23,252 nt of DNA from a virus, in IMG/VR virus record IMGVR_UViG_3300033064_002019, positions 1 through 23,252 of that record; one strand, written 5' to 3'. Shown here in pieces: positions 13,556 through 19,711 of the stretch. Within the stretch, counting starts at the first letter, position 1; each line of letters begins with the position of its first letter. The notes under the pieces are model-generated. The model did not search any database. It was not told where the DNA came from and saw only the letters and a list, made by a program, of their open reading frames with translations. The position numbers were made by a program, and so were the translations under genes.

Positions 13556-13869
13556 ACGTCTATCTCCATCTCTCCAAACTCCTCATCATTAAGCCGATTG
13601 ATAACGTACTGCTTGCGCTCTCGCTCAATCTCAATACGCGCCTCGACTTCTTCTCTTGCGCTAATCGCTTCGGCTTCCGCATCTTCCCACTTTTCTGACA
13701 AGTCAAACATCCCGCCGAAGTTAATCCGTTGCATCTTTTCAAGCTGCGCGATGGTCGCCATGTCGCCCCTGTGCACACCAGACTCGCGGTGTCGCATGAT
13801 GTGGTACTCGGCTGCTTCGAGAAACTCCTCGAGCATGTCTGCGTCTTTTAGGTCCCGAAAAAGGCTCAT
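13552..13869 (-). CDS. Hypothetical early protein, charged coiled coil
   Basis: 105 aa, strongly charged. The N-terminus (MSLFRDLKDADMLEEFLEAAEYHIMRHRESG) is helical, and residues 58-95 (LSEKWEDAEAEAISAREEVEARIEIERERKQYVI) look like a coiled coil. It starts at ATG with GGAGG just upstream and overlaps its neighbours by ATGA on both sides. No family was recognised. Confidence 0.65.
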   Translation of the reverse strand: MSLFRDLKDADMLEEFLEAAEYHIMRHRESGVHRGDMATIAQLEKMQRINFGGMFDLSEKWEDAEAEAISAREEVEARIEIERERKQYVINRLNDEEFGEMEIDV

Positions 13870-14114
13870 GCCTTGCCTCCAATGCGAGGAAACTCGGCGG
13901 ATGGCAACCCCATCGCTTTAAATATATCAGGAGCGTCACTTGTCGCCTCGTTGAGCAGATAGAGATAATAAGCCTCTCTATTCCGCCCTTGCTCACCGCA
14001 ATAATCTACCTGATCTTCAAGCACTGCGCGTAGCTCATTAAGCCCTGCAAGCATGGATCGTAAGGTAGCATTATCCGCCTCAAGTTCAGCAATGTAATCC
14101 TTGAAGTCTCTCAT
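13866..14114 (-). CDS. Hypothetical early protein, coiled coil N-terminus
   Basis: 82 aa from ATG 14114 (MRDFKDYIAELEADNATLRSMLAGLNELRAVLEDQ). The open frame extends further upstream but that part lies opposite the coding frame of the preceding membrane protein; 14114 starts one base after that gene's stop, with GGGG upstream. The first 35 residues form heptads; the rest (REAYYLYLLNEATSDAPDIFKAMGLP) is of unknown type. The stop overlaps the next start (ATGA). Confidence 0.6.
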   Translation of the reverse strand: MRDFKDYIAELEADNATLRSMLAGLNELRAVLEDQVDYCGEQGRNREAYYLYLLNEATSDAPDIFKAMGLPSAEFPRIGGKA

Positions 14115-14115
14115 G

Positions 14116-14313
14116 TCACAACCCCGCCGCCGATAAATCAATAATCCAACATCCACCAACCAAAGCCCCAAACATGGAATATACTGCAAGCATAACAAAT
14201 ACCCACCCATGTAAAGATGGAGTTGCACCTATCGCCCTGCCAGCAAAGTAAAATACCCCCAAAATCATAGTTCCCATAAATGGCGGCAAAAGTAACAGCC
14301 ATAAAATACTCAT
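14116..14313 (-). CDS. Small membrane protein, two TM helices
   Basis: 65 aa. Hydrophobic segments lie at about 2-25 (SILWLLLLPPFMGTMILGVFYFA) and 40-62 (HGWVFVMLAVYSMFGALVGGCWII), linked by a short polar loop. ATG 14313 overlaps the stop of the preceding 54-aa gene (ATGA), which decides it over an in-frame ATG at 14328. Early phage membrane proteins of this size often affect host membrane functions or superinfection; nothing here shows which. Confidence 0.65.
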   Translation of the reverse strand: MSILWLLLLPPFMGTMILGVFYFAGRAIGATPSLHGWVFVMLAVYSMFGALVGGCWIIDLSAAGL

Positions 14314-14474
14314 GATTTGCCCATCCATTCAGCCACCCAGTTAGAATAAATCATCTTCGCCTCAATCATAGCGTTGAACTCGGTCATGCTATCAAGCTCG
14401 GCTATCAGCTTGCGCCCTCTGTGCTCAATGACGGCCATCCATCCGCTATCTGTTGGGTATGTATGTATGCTCAT
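14310..14474 (-). CDS. 54-aa hypothetical protein
   Basis: Reads MSIHTYPTDSGWMAVIEHRGRKLIAELDSMTEFNAMIEAKMIYSNWVAEWMGKS. AGGTGG lies about 10 bases before the ATG, and the ATG overlaps the stop of a 15-codon leader (ATGA). Its own stop overlaps the membrane protein start. It looks like a small alpha/beta protein. No family was recognised. Confidence 0.65.
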   Translation of the reverse strand: MSIHTYPTDSGWMAVIEHRGRKLIAELDSMTEFNAMIEAKMIYSNWVAEWMGKS

Positions 14475-14518
14475 ACCTCGCCACCTCTTGTTATTTCTAT
14501 GGCTTTTCTCAAATTCAT
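14471..14518 (-). CDS. 15-aa leader peptide
   Basis: Reads MNLRKAIEITRGGEV. It has the best ribosome binding site of this operon segment (AGAAGGATAATAAA before ATG) and follows the promoter at 14550-14577 at normal distance. Its stop overlaps the next start (ATGA). The site that binds ribosomes for the next gene lies inside it, so it may set translation of the downstream genes by coupling. Confidence 0.5.
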   Translation of the reverse strand: MNLRKAIEITRGGEV

Positions 14519-14549
14519 TTTATTATCCTTCTGTGTTGTATATGATTCC

Positions 14550-14577
14550 ATTATGCACACATAATTACAGGCTGCAA
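14550..14577 (-). promoter_or_regulatory. Promoter of the TTGCA/CATAAT family
   Basis: On the minus strand: upstream tract AAAATAAATG (14587-14578), TTGCAG (14577-14572), 16 bp, CATAAT (14555-14550), with TGTG just before the -10. The tract overlaps the ninG stop codon. It drives the 14518-11123 gene set. The hexamers and the TGTGCATAATG context are shared with the 16823-16850 promoter. Confidence 0.65.
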
Positions 14578-14580
14578 CAT

Positions 14581-15132
14581 TTATTTTAGCATCTCGCGCA
14601 ACGCCTGGCGGTATTTTTTCTTGATCGCTTTGGCTTCATCTATCGTCCACTTGCGCATCGGGTCATCCGTTTCTATCCGCTCCAGCTCTGCCGCGCCCAG
14701 TTTGATTAGCAGGTTTTTGCGGTATTCGATGACGTTGCCGGACAGGTGCGCGTTACATGGCTGACATTGTTTTGCTAGGTTGGATGGGTCAAATCTAAGG
14801 CTTGAACACGCGCCAACGCTACGATAGTGGCCTGCGTGGTACTGGCCAGAATGGTACCGCTGGCAGCTAATACACGGCTCATCACGGTCGCGCTCGCGTA
14901 TCCAGGCGTTAAAAGCTTGCTGCGCTTCTCGCAGGTGGTCGGATAAAGTTTTGATCTTTTCGCGCCGGGCTTGAGTCGCTTTCTTGCGCGCTTTTTCTTG
15001 AGTGTGCTTTGCTTTTGCTATGCCATGCGAGGCCATGCATTCAACGTCACAGAATCCGCCCCGCTGATAAGCCGATGCGCACTGCTTCGCGGGCGGCAGT
15101 TCAGTCTTGCAGTGTCGGCACTTGCGCGCCAT
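14581..15132 (-). CDS. ninG: NinG-like recombination protein
   Basis: 183 aa. It matches lambda NinG (Rap), an enzyme of phage recombination that cleaves branched DNA. An N-terminal Cys pair (Cys5, Cys8, with Cys28 and Cys32) forms a putative zinc finger; a Lys/Arg-rich helix follows. The core is AWIRERDRDEPCISCQRYHSGQYHAGHYRSVGACSSLRF...NLAKQCQPCNAHLSGNVIEY, with Cys87, Cys90, His99, His102, Cys123, Cys126 and His129, the HNH-like metal site. The start overlaps the 3' end of the upstream 65-aa gene by 32 bp. Its end carries the upstream tract of a promoter. Confidence 0.9.
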   Translation of the reverse strand: MARKCRHCKTELPPAKQCASAYQRGGFCDVECMASHGIAKAKHTQEKARKKATQARREKIKTLSDHLREAQQAFNAWIRERDRDEPCISCQRYHSGQYHAGHYRSVGACSSLRFDPSNLAKQCQPCNAHLSGNVIEYRKNLLIKLGAAELERIETDDPMRKWTIDEAKAIKKKYRQALREMLK

Positions 15133-15298
15133 GCTCGATCACTTTGCAGCATGGTGATACATGCTCGCTCGCATCGCCGTGGTTGAAGTCCATCGTTTCG
15201 TCATCGTCATCGAAAGGCGAGCCGGTCTCTAGCCAGCGCTCGCCGCAAATGGTTGGCTGTGAGAATTTTACAGGGAAGCCTGGAGGTTTATCACTCAT
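15101..15298 (-). CDS. 65-aa hypothetical protein before NinG
   Basis: From ATG 15298 (MSDKPPGFPVKFSQPTICGERWLETGSPFDDDDETMDF...SEHVSPCCKVIEHGAQV). AGGGTGA is suitably placed upstream, and the ATG overlaps the NinB-like gene. It has three Cys and several acidic residues but no recognised domain. Its 3' end overlaps ninG by 32 bp in another frame, more than usual here, so either this end or the ninG start may be misjudged. Confidence 0.5.
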   Translation of the reverse strand: MSDKPPGFPVKFSQPTICGERWLETGSPFDDDDETMDFNHGDASEHVSPCCKVIEHGAQVPTLQD

Positions 15299-15746
15299 AT
15301 CCATTCACCCTTTTTGCGCCGCGAAAGTCTACTGTAGGCCAGTGCTGCTCAATCTTCTCTATGTAGCGGCTAAACTGCTCGCGAACCATTAGTCGCGTAA
15401 CTGGAAAATCGTAAGGCTCAAGCATTATAGCAAGCTTATCCTCATAGCTGAAAGCGTACTTTTTCAGCATCGCGACCCTCTCGGCAGTCTCGGCATCTTC
15501 GCATATGATCGGCATACCGAACCGTAGCTTACAAGTAGCGCGGTAATAATCAGCATCACCCTCGGCGGCTTGGCGCTCCAGCTCGCGATAATAGGCAAAG
15601 CTCAAAGCGTTTTGGTCAACCGTCCGATCCTTGCCGATCTTCCACTTGAAGACAACGTATTTATTCGCGTCATACAGATCGCGCACCCTTGAGATAAAAG
15701 CCTCGCAGGTGTGCGCGCTGTTGACTAGGTGTGCTTCAGATTGCAT
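15291..15746 (-). CDS. NinB-like recombination protein
   Basis: 151 aa from ATG 15746. The N-terminal half has FKWKIGKDRTVDQNALSFAYYREL, resembling the R-S/T-x-D-Q-N motif of NinB (lambda Orf), a recombination mediator that helps load annealing protein on SSB-coated DNA. The rest (YYRATCKLRFGMPII, FSYEDKLAIMLEPYDFPVTRLMVREQFSRYIEKIEQHW) is typical of a wider group of phage proteins with the same opening motif. Neighbours SSB and NinG support a recombination role. The start overlaps the ssb stop (TGATG). The exact family is less certain than the general role. Confidence 0.55.
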   Translation of the reverse strand: MQSEAHLVNSAHTCEAFISRVRDLYDANKYVVFKWKIGKDRTVDQNALSFAYYRELERQAAEGDADYYRATCKLRFGMPIICEDAETAERVAMLKKYAFSYEDKLAIMLEPYDFPVTRLMVREQFSRYIEKIEQHWPTVDFRGAKRVNGYE

Positions 15747-16129
15747 CAAAAGGGCAAAGAGTCGAGGTCATCATCCACAAAGCTAGACGCATGCTCTGGC
15801 TTGGACTTTGGCGCTGGCTGGCTTCCGCCTTCCGCCTTCCCGCCGACCAGATCAATGTTCGACACGTTAAGCGTGAGGTATGTCTTACCGTCATGCTCTC
15901 GCGTCCCCATCTCGCCTGACGCTACAACTTGCGCACCCTTGACTAGATACTGCGGCAGGCCGCCTTCTGCGCGCTTTCCCCATATCGAGCAGTCAAACCA
16001 CAAGGTTTGCTTCTTGTCGCCATATCCAGAATCAACCGCCAGGCTGAAACCGCACACAGATTGACCGCTTTGCGTACTGCGCACTTCGGCATCTTTGCCA
16101 ATGCGCCCTGAAAAAGTACAGTTATTCAT
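15746..16129 (-). CDS. ssb: Single-stranded DNA-binding protein
   Basis: 127 aa. The OB-fold is recognisable from MNNCTFSGRIGKDAEVRSTQSGQSVCGFSLAVDSGYGDKKQTLWFDCSIWGKRAEGGLPQYLVKGAQVVASGEMGTREHDGKTYLTLNVSNIDLVG. A flexible Gly/Pro/Lys linker follows, and the tail ends DDLDSLPF, the acidic interaction tip through which SSB recruits partners. It probably serves the phage DnaB helicase and recombination proteins. AGGAG lies 7-8 bases before ATG. The last base overlaps the NinB-like gene. Confidence 0.95.
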   Translation of the reverse strand: MNNCTFSGRIGKDAEVRSTQSGQSVCGFSLAVDSGYGDKKQTLWFDCSIWGKRAEGGLPQYLVKGAQVVASGEMGTREHDGKTYLTLNVSNIDLVGGKAEGGSQPAPKSKPEHASSFVDDDLDSLPF

Positions 16130-16619
16130 TTTCCGCTCCTGTTTTTAACTTTTTGAATTTACTTACTGATGCAAAAATCTCCTTTGCCACCTCATATCTT
16201 TCGTCCGAAAGAAAATACTTTTTTCCTTTGACAATACACCAATTTAAGCTAATGGGCGGCACATCCAAAAGGTATCTGAACCATGATGTAAGTATTGCGG
16301 TTGTCCTGCTTTTCTTTACCATAATAAAAAACTCATTTCTAAGCTTTAGGTATTCAGCCCCGCTGAACATTGTAATCTTTTTCATTTTGATCCAGCGAGA
16401 AAAGACAGCGTTAATATAGCCGCTTGGCGAAAAAGCCCTTGTCATTACGTTCTGGGAGCCTCGCATAAACACAACAGGCCGACCCTCAAAATACATGCCG
16501 CAATACATGGGATGACCATATCCGACGCTTGTGCCGTACCAGTCAGCCATTCCAATCGGCACCGACTCTTCATAGCCAAGCGCCGCATTAACCGAAGTCA
16601 ACGGGCGCAACCTTCTCAT
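16122..16619 (-). CDS. Hypothetical protein, AT-rich gene
   Basis: 165 aa (MRRLRPLTSVNAALGYEESVPIGMADWYGTSVGYGHPMYCG...). The second half is rich in Lys, Phe and Ile (WIKMKKITMFSGAEYLKLRNEFFIMVKKS...VAKEIFASVSKFKKLKTG). Base composition of the 3' half is clearly more AT-rich than the neighbouring genes, suggesting a separate origin. No domain was recognised. The start overlaps the preceding gene by 32 bp; an internal ATG (MADWYG, at 16550) is an alternative. It overlaps the ssb start by 8 bp. Confidence 0.6.
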   Translation of the reverse strand: MRRLRPLTSVNAALGYEESVPIGMADWYGTSVGYGHPMYCGMYFEGRPVVFMRGSQNVMTRAFSPSGYINAVFSRWIKMKKITMFSGAEYLKLRNEFFIMVKKSRTTAILTSWFRYLLDVPPISLNWCIVKGKKYFLSDERYEVAKEIFASVSKFKKLKTGAENE

Positions 16620-16794
16620 CGCCTAGCCGCTTTTTGGCTAGAGCAAATCGAAGCTCCATATTTATGGTGTTGTATACCTGCTGTGAGTAATTGCAGATAG
16701 CCTTTGCGTCTGCCGCATCCTGCTCGCCTTCAGCAACTTTGTGCATTTGGTCAATTAGGAACTGGCGTATTGTTTTTGTTGATGTTATTGACAT
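16588..16794 (-). CDS. Conserved-type small phage protein
   Basis: 68 aa, helical: MSITSTKTIRQFLIDQMHKVAEGEQDAADAKAICNYSQQVYNTINMELRFALAKKRLGDEKVAPVDFG. The pattern (IRQFLIDQM, G-E-QDAADAKAICN-QQVYNTIN-E) is one seen in small early proteins of many phages; function unknown. It is the first gene behind the promoter at 16823-16850, with AGGAGAAG as ribosome binding site. Confidence 0.75.
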   Translation of the reverse strand: MSITSTKTIRQFLIDQMHKVAEGEQDAADAKAICNYSQQVYNTINMELRFALAKKRLGDEKVAPVDFG

Positions 16795-16822
16795 TTTCTT
16801 CTCCTGTTAAATTACCGTTCTC

Positions 16823-16850
16823 ATTATGCACACTATCGCCTAGCTTGCAA
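16823..16850 (-). promoter_or_regulatory. Promoter of the TTGCA/CATAAT family
   Basis: On the minus strand: AAAATAATTG (16860-16851), TTGCAA (16850-16845), 16 bp, CATAAT (16828-16823), preceded by TGTG. The upstream tract starts at the stop codon of the 16859-17104 gene. It drives the gene set with ssb and ninG. Confidence 0.65.
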
Positions 16851-16858
16851 CAATTATT

Positions 16859-17104
16859 TTATTGCCACCACTCCCGCGATACGGCTGGCATGTGATACTT
16901 GCGATATGCTCCCAGCTCTGCGCAGTCTAGCCGGTGCCGGTTGCGAGACTGCTGCTCAACCTTGCTTATCGCTTCGTCGGCTGTCTCGTGATACCGGCAT
17001 ATCCTGTCTAGCACCTGCTGACGCATAACGCTGGGAGTTATTCCGCACGATTTAGCGGCCTTTGCCATTCTGGCGCGGTTCACACTATCAGCCTTTTTTC
17101 GCAA
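16859..17104 (-). CDS. Small protein with HTH-like segment
   Basis: 81 aa. Residues about 12-45 (RMAKAAKSCGITPSVMRQQVLDRICRYHETADEAIS) resemble the HTH-plus-E/D-EAIS pattern of small phage DNA-binding proteins. The rest is basic and ends REWWQ. It overlaps the upstream gene by 25 bp. It may take part in replication or regulation with the adjacent 98-aa protein, which also has an HTH-like part; this is inferred from position. Confidence 0.55.
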   Translation of the reverse strand: MRKKADSVNRARMAKAAKSCGITPSVMRQQVLDRICRYHETADEAISKVEQQSRNRHRLDCAELGAYRKYHMPAVSREWWQ

Positions 17105-17376
17105 TCGGCCCGCCGAAACCGCCCACGGCTAAACCACAGCCCGACAGTATCACGAGACACGCCAAGCACCCTAGATGCATCGTCAAGCGATTTAAACGGC
17201 CTGCCCGCGATAATGTACAGCAGCCCTCCCGATTCGGTTATTTCGCGCATATACGAACTCTCAGAGATTCTTTCAAGTGTGCGCGCTGCTACTTTCTTTG
17301 GGCATCCCCACCAGGCCGCATAAAATGCCGCAGTCATATCGCTTCCGTCTTTCATGATGTATACGCGCTCTTCCAA
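17080..17376 (-). CDS. Small putative DNA-binding protein
   Basis: 98 aa. The C-terminal part (FKSLDDASRVLGVSRDTVGLWFSRGRFRR) fits a helix-turn-helix. The N-terminal half (MTAAFYAAWWGCPKKVAARTLERISE) may be another helical unit. The start is TTG 17376, chosen because AAGGAGAG lies 7 bases upstream, while the next in-frame ATG at 17355 has no ribosome binding site. It lies directly downstream of the DnaB-type helicase gene. Confidence 0.6.
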   Translation of the reverse strand: MEERVYIMKDGSDMTAAFYAAWWGCPKKVAARTLERISESSYMREITESGGLLYIIAGRPFKSLDDASRVLGVSRDTVGLWFSRGRFRRADCEKRLIV

Positions 17377-17400
17377 TCTATCTCTCCTTTATGTATGCGC

Positions 17401-17437
17401 TAATCCTAAGTCACAGGGGATGCGGTGTAAAGGATTA
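17401..17437. repeat. Inverted repeat downstream of the helicase gene
   Basis: TAATCCT (17401-17407) pairs with AGGATTA (17431-17437) across 23 bases, inside which CAC and GTG can pair further. TTTTT follows on the + strand only. In the minus-strand operon mRNA it would form an intergenic hairpin without a U tail, so processing or attenuation is more likely than termination. Confidence 0.4.
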
Positions 17438-17440
17438 TTT

Positions 17441-18685
17441 TTAGTCTCTGAAGTTTGGCTTTCTTGCTGCTGCCTCTGGCGCATACGTCCCCGTATACGG
17501 TGAAAATCGACACATGCCAAGCTCTTGTGTCAGCATCACACTGAAAAGCTCGCCGTTGCGGTTTTTGCCAGCGAAAAGCTCTGTAATCCCTTTCCTGCTA
17601 CTGTCGGGTAGTAGCTTTGCCTCATCATACAAAAACAAAACAACATCCGCATCCTGTTCAATGCTGCCGGACTCCCTCAAATCAGAATTTCGTGGGCGCG
17701 GGTTACTCCTTTCCTCATGCTTTCTGCTCAGCTGCGAAAGAGCAAAGATCGGGATACCCAAGTCCAAAGATGTCAGCTTTAGCTTTCGGCTGATGTTCGC
17801 CACCTCAAGCACCCTAGAGTCGCCCGTGGATGGCACTAGCTGCAAATAATCAACGAATGCCGCCCGTATGCCACGCTTTCGCACAGACTGGCGTATATGC
17901 GCGCACAGGCTGTCTATGTCATGGTTTCGATCTACAACGCGAAAGCCCTGGCTTTTCAGTGTTGTAATAGCTTGGAGAGTGTTTTCCCATTCGCCTCCAG
18001 ATAATTTTCTATCTCGCATATTGTCATGCGGAATTGATCCCTTTGCACAAATCATTTTCCCCATGACTTGCGAGGTTCCCATCTCATAGCTGTAGTAAGT
18101 CACTGGGGCGGCTCGCAAAAGGTTAGCAGCCAGATTCATGGCCAGAGTTGTTTTACCGACACCAGTGCCCGCAGCAATCACCCAAAGCCCAGCCTCAATT
18201 CCGCCAGTGTGACTGTCGAAAAATCCAGCCTTCAGATCGGTGGGCTCAGACTCAAGGTAAGCCACAAAGCTTTTGTATTCATCCGAATCATCTGCCTTAG
18301 TCTCTACCGCCTCAAGCATAGATTGCGCCTTCGCGACCTTCTCGCTTGCGCTTCCCTCGCCTTGCGACATGCTAATGATCTGAGAACACGCCCGCACAAG
18401 CCTTCGCTGTATAGCGTAGTCCTGAACACGCTTTGCATACGCTGCGATGTTCTGAGTGCTTGTCGCTTGCATCATCAGTTCAGATATGTATGGAGCTAAG
18501 TGCGCTTTGCCAACTTTGTCGGCTACCGTCACCGAGTCGATAGGCTCTGCGCCCATGTCGAGCATTGCTGACCATATCAACGCATGCCTGCCATCGTAGA
18601 AGTCGGCAGGCTGAAGTGGCGCATCTTCAGTCGATCCGGCAAGTAAACAAGCGCCGATAAGGTATTGTTCAATTTCTGTAATCAT
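17441..18685 (-). CDS. Replicative DNA helicase, DnaB type
   Basis: 414 aa. The N-terminal DnaB domain (MITEIEQYLIGACLL...FYDGRHALIWSAMLDM...IDSVTVAD) is followed by the RecA-like motor: Walker A AAGTGVGKTTLAM (residues 171-183), Walker B region AAFVDYLQLV and SQLSRKHEERSNPRPRNSDLRESGSIEQDADVV (motifs H3/H4). It unwinds DNA at the phage fork. It is slightly shorter than host DnaB, as usual for phage copies. ATG 18685 overlaps the stop of the initiator gene (TGATG), which decides the start over a more distal one. It presumably is loaded at the origin by the adjacent initiator. Confidence 0.95.
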   Translation of the reverse strand: MITEIEQYLIGACLLAGSTEDAPLQPADFYDGRHALIWSAMLDMGAEPIDSVTVADKVGKAHLAPYISELMMQATSTQNIAAYAKRVQDYAIQRRLVRACSQIISMSQGEGSASEKVAKAQSMLEAVETKADDSDEYKSFVAYLESEPTDLKAGFFDSHTGGIEAGLWVIAAGTGVGKTTLAMNLAANLLRAAPVTYYSYEMGTSQVMGKMICAKGSIPHDNMRDRKLSGGEWENTLQAITTLKSQGFRVVDRNHDIDSLCAHIRQSVRKRGIRAAFVDYLQLVPSTGDSRVLEVANISRKLKLTSLDLGIPIFALSQLSRKHEERSNPRPRNSDLRESGSIEQDADVVLFLYDEAKLLPDSSRKGITELFAGKNRNGELFSVMLTQELGMCRFSPYTGTYAPEAAARKPNFRD

Positions 18686-19287
18686 CAGTTCCACTCGCAA
18701 TAATTCTGAATCCAGATTCTGACAGCCGCTTTCCAGTCAACCATTTTCTTCTTGCCGACTACCCACCCGCCTGCCGTGTGATGATTAACGAATTTAACAG
18801 CCTGTAGCTCTTTGTCAAATCCTTTCTCAATCATGTAGGCATAAACCAATTCGATAGTTGGGGGCTCAAATCGCTTGCGAGTTTGGGCCTTATCTATATG
18901 GTTAATGGTTAATGGTTCTTGTTTATTGTTTGGTTGAACGTCTGTTGAACGGACGTTCAACGTTCGTTGAGCTTTCGCCTTTGCCGAGGCTTTACCAGCT
19001 TTTACGGCCTTCTCACGCTTATCTTGGTAAGCTAATATCTCTCTATCGGCCCTGTTTTGCACCCAGCAATCGCCATCTTGTCGAAAATACTTATTAAGAA
19101 TGTATGCAACATCGTCGGCATAGTCCTGCAATCCTATCTCTCTAGCAACATCTGTTGAACATCCGTTCAACGGACGTTCGTGCAGGTAGTATTCATCGAG
19201 CATTCTGCGGTAGGCTATGTCCTGAACAGGGGTAAGCCTTGCCGTATGGCTGTGATAGTCGCCAATATTGAATTGGTAATAGTGCAT
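18685..19287 (-). CDS. Replication initiator-like protein, DUF1376 / YdaU type
   Basis: 200 aa. The N-terminal domain (MHYYQFNIGDYHSHTARLTPVQDIAYRRMLDEYYLHERPL...YILNKYF) is DUF1376, found in phage proteins encoded next to DnaB or DnaC-type proteins. A Lys/Ala-rich linker (EKAVKAGKASAKAKAQ) and a C-terminal domain (IELVYAYMIEKGFDKELQAVKFVNHHTAGGWVVGKKKMVDWKAAVRIWIQN), typical of such initiators, follow. Repeats inside the gene (18933-18961 and 19147-19180) encode LNVRSTDV and LNGCSTDV and look like iterons. The arrangement resembles lambda O, with the origin in its own initiator gene. The start overlaps the previous stop (TGATG). Confidence 0.8.
   Translation of the reverse strand: MHYYQFNIGDYHSHTARLTPVQDIAYRRMLDEYYLHERPLNGCSTDVAREIGLQDYADDVAYILNKYFRQDGDCWVQNRADREILAYQDKREKAVKAGKASAKAKAQRTLNVRSTDVQPNNKQEPLTINHIDKAQTRKRFEPPTIELVYAYMIEKGFDKELQAVKFVNHHTAGGWVVGKKKMVDWKAAVRIWIQNYCEWN
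18937..18961 (+). repeat. Iteron-like repeat, block A
   Basis: Contains a perfect inverted repeat with 8-bp arms (18944-18951 and 18954-18961). It matches block B with four mismatches in 25 bp. Confidence 0.7.
19147..19171 (+). repeat. Iteron-like repeat, block B
   Basis: Contains GTTGAAC (19154-19160) and GTTCAAC (19165-19171), 7-bp arms four bases apart, followed by GGACGTTC, which is also present in block A. It begins exactly 210 bp from block A. Confidence 0.7.
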
Positions 19288-19409
19288 CAGACACCAGCCT
19301 TTCGAGCCGCTTCTTTGGCTAGGCGCTCATATTCTTTATGATCTGATGACTTTGGAATGTCGCGTTTTTGCGACTCATAATGCTGATCGTTAGGCTTGCT
19401 TATAGCCAT
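19287..19409 (-). CDS. 40-aa hypothetical protein
   Basis: Reads MAISKPNDQHYESQKRDIPKSSDHKEYERLAKEAARKAGV, a hydrophilic peptide with a C-terminal charged helix. AGGAG lies 8 bases before the ATG. The stop overlaps the ATG of the initiator gene (TGATG), so it is probably translationally coupled to it. No family was recognised. Confidence 0.6.
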   Translation of the reverse strand: MAISKPNDQHYESQKRDIPKSSDHKEYERLAKEAARKAGV

Positions 19410-19418
19410 AATGCGCTC

Positions 19419-19604
19419 CTATCTCTGGCCTATCGAAAGAAGCGCGGCAACCCTAGATAGGATCGGGCTAGTCCTGTGGTAGCTACTCCGCAGTAAGCCG
19501 CGCATAAATGATAACACAATCTCATGCTGCGTTAAGGTCTTTCCATCTGGCAGACTATCGCAAAGCGCGGATAAGGCTGCGTCTAGGTTATTGCCGTGTT
19601 TCAT
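19419..19604 (-). CDS. 61-aa hypothetical protein, first gene of the minus early operon
   Basis: Reads MKHGNNLDAALSALCDSLPDGKTLTQHEIVLSFMRGLLRSSYHR... AGGAG lies upstream of the ATG. The segment ALSALCDSLPDGKTLTQHEI looks like the beginning of small sigma-like HTH proteins of phages (L-T-Q/H-E-EIA...), but the sequence after it no longer fits an HTH, so the gene may be diverged or damaged. Transcribed from the divergent promoter region at 19.65 kb. Confidence 0.5.
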   Translation of the reverse strand: MKHGNNLDAALSALCDSLPDGKTLTQHEIVLSFMRGLLRSSYHRTSPILSRVAALLSIGQR

Positions 19605-19628
19605 AACATCTCCTGTCTTTATGCTCGC

Positions 19629-19657
19629 ATCCTATGCCCATAAAAATAAATTTGCAA
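19629..19657 (-). promoter_or_regulatory. Early leftward promoter, shares its -35 with the rightward promoter
   Basis: On the minus strand TTGCAA (19657-19652), 17 bp, TAGGAT (19634-19629). TTGCAA is self-complementary, so the same hexamer serves as -35 in both directions. The leader to ATG 19604 is short. Confidence 0.45.
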
Positions 19658-19680
19658 ACTGTTTTTGCGTGGTGTATCGT
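19652..19680 (+). promoter_or_regulatory. Early rightward promoter of the TTGCA family
   Basis: AAAATAAAT (19643-19651), TTGCAA (19652-19657), 17 bp, TATCGT (19675-19680). The start of the first rightward gene follows at 19712 behind CGGAG. The upstream tract is the one seen at 14578-14587 and 21977-21986. Confidence 0.5.
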
Positions 19681-19711
19681 TGCCATATCAACACAGACAC
19701 CGGAGAATAAA

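Larger units (their letters stand above)
18890..19180. other. Candidate phage replication origin (iterons plus AT-rich segment)
   Basis: Block A (18937-18961) and block B (19147-19171) match at 21 of 25 positions and have the same orientation. Each contains facing GTTGAAC and GTTCAAC elements; block A has GTTGAACG-GA-CGTTCAAC (18944-18961) and another GTTGAACG at 18933. Next to block A is an AT-rich stretch (about 18890-18932) with GGTTAAT twice. All lies in the initiator gene, beside the DnaB-type helicase gene. Confidence 0.5.

Noticed and set aside
19419-19604. Possible frameshift in the 61-aa gene restoring an HTH
   Set aside because: The start resembles small sigma-like HTH proteins and a +1 frame contains AAYCGV, but the spacing from LTQHEI does not fit the family, so a frameshift cannot be claimed.
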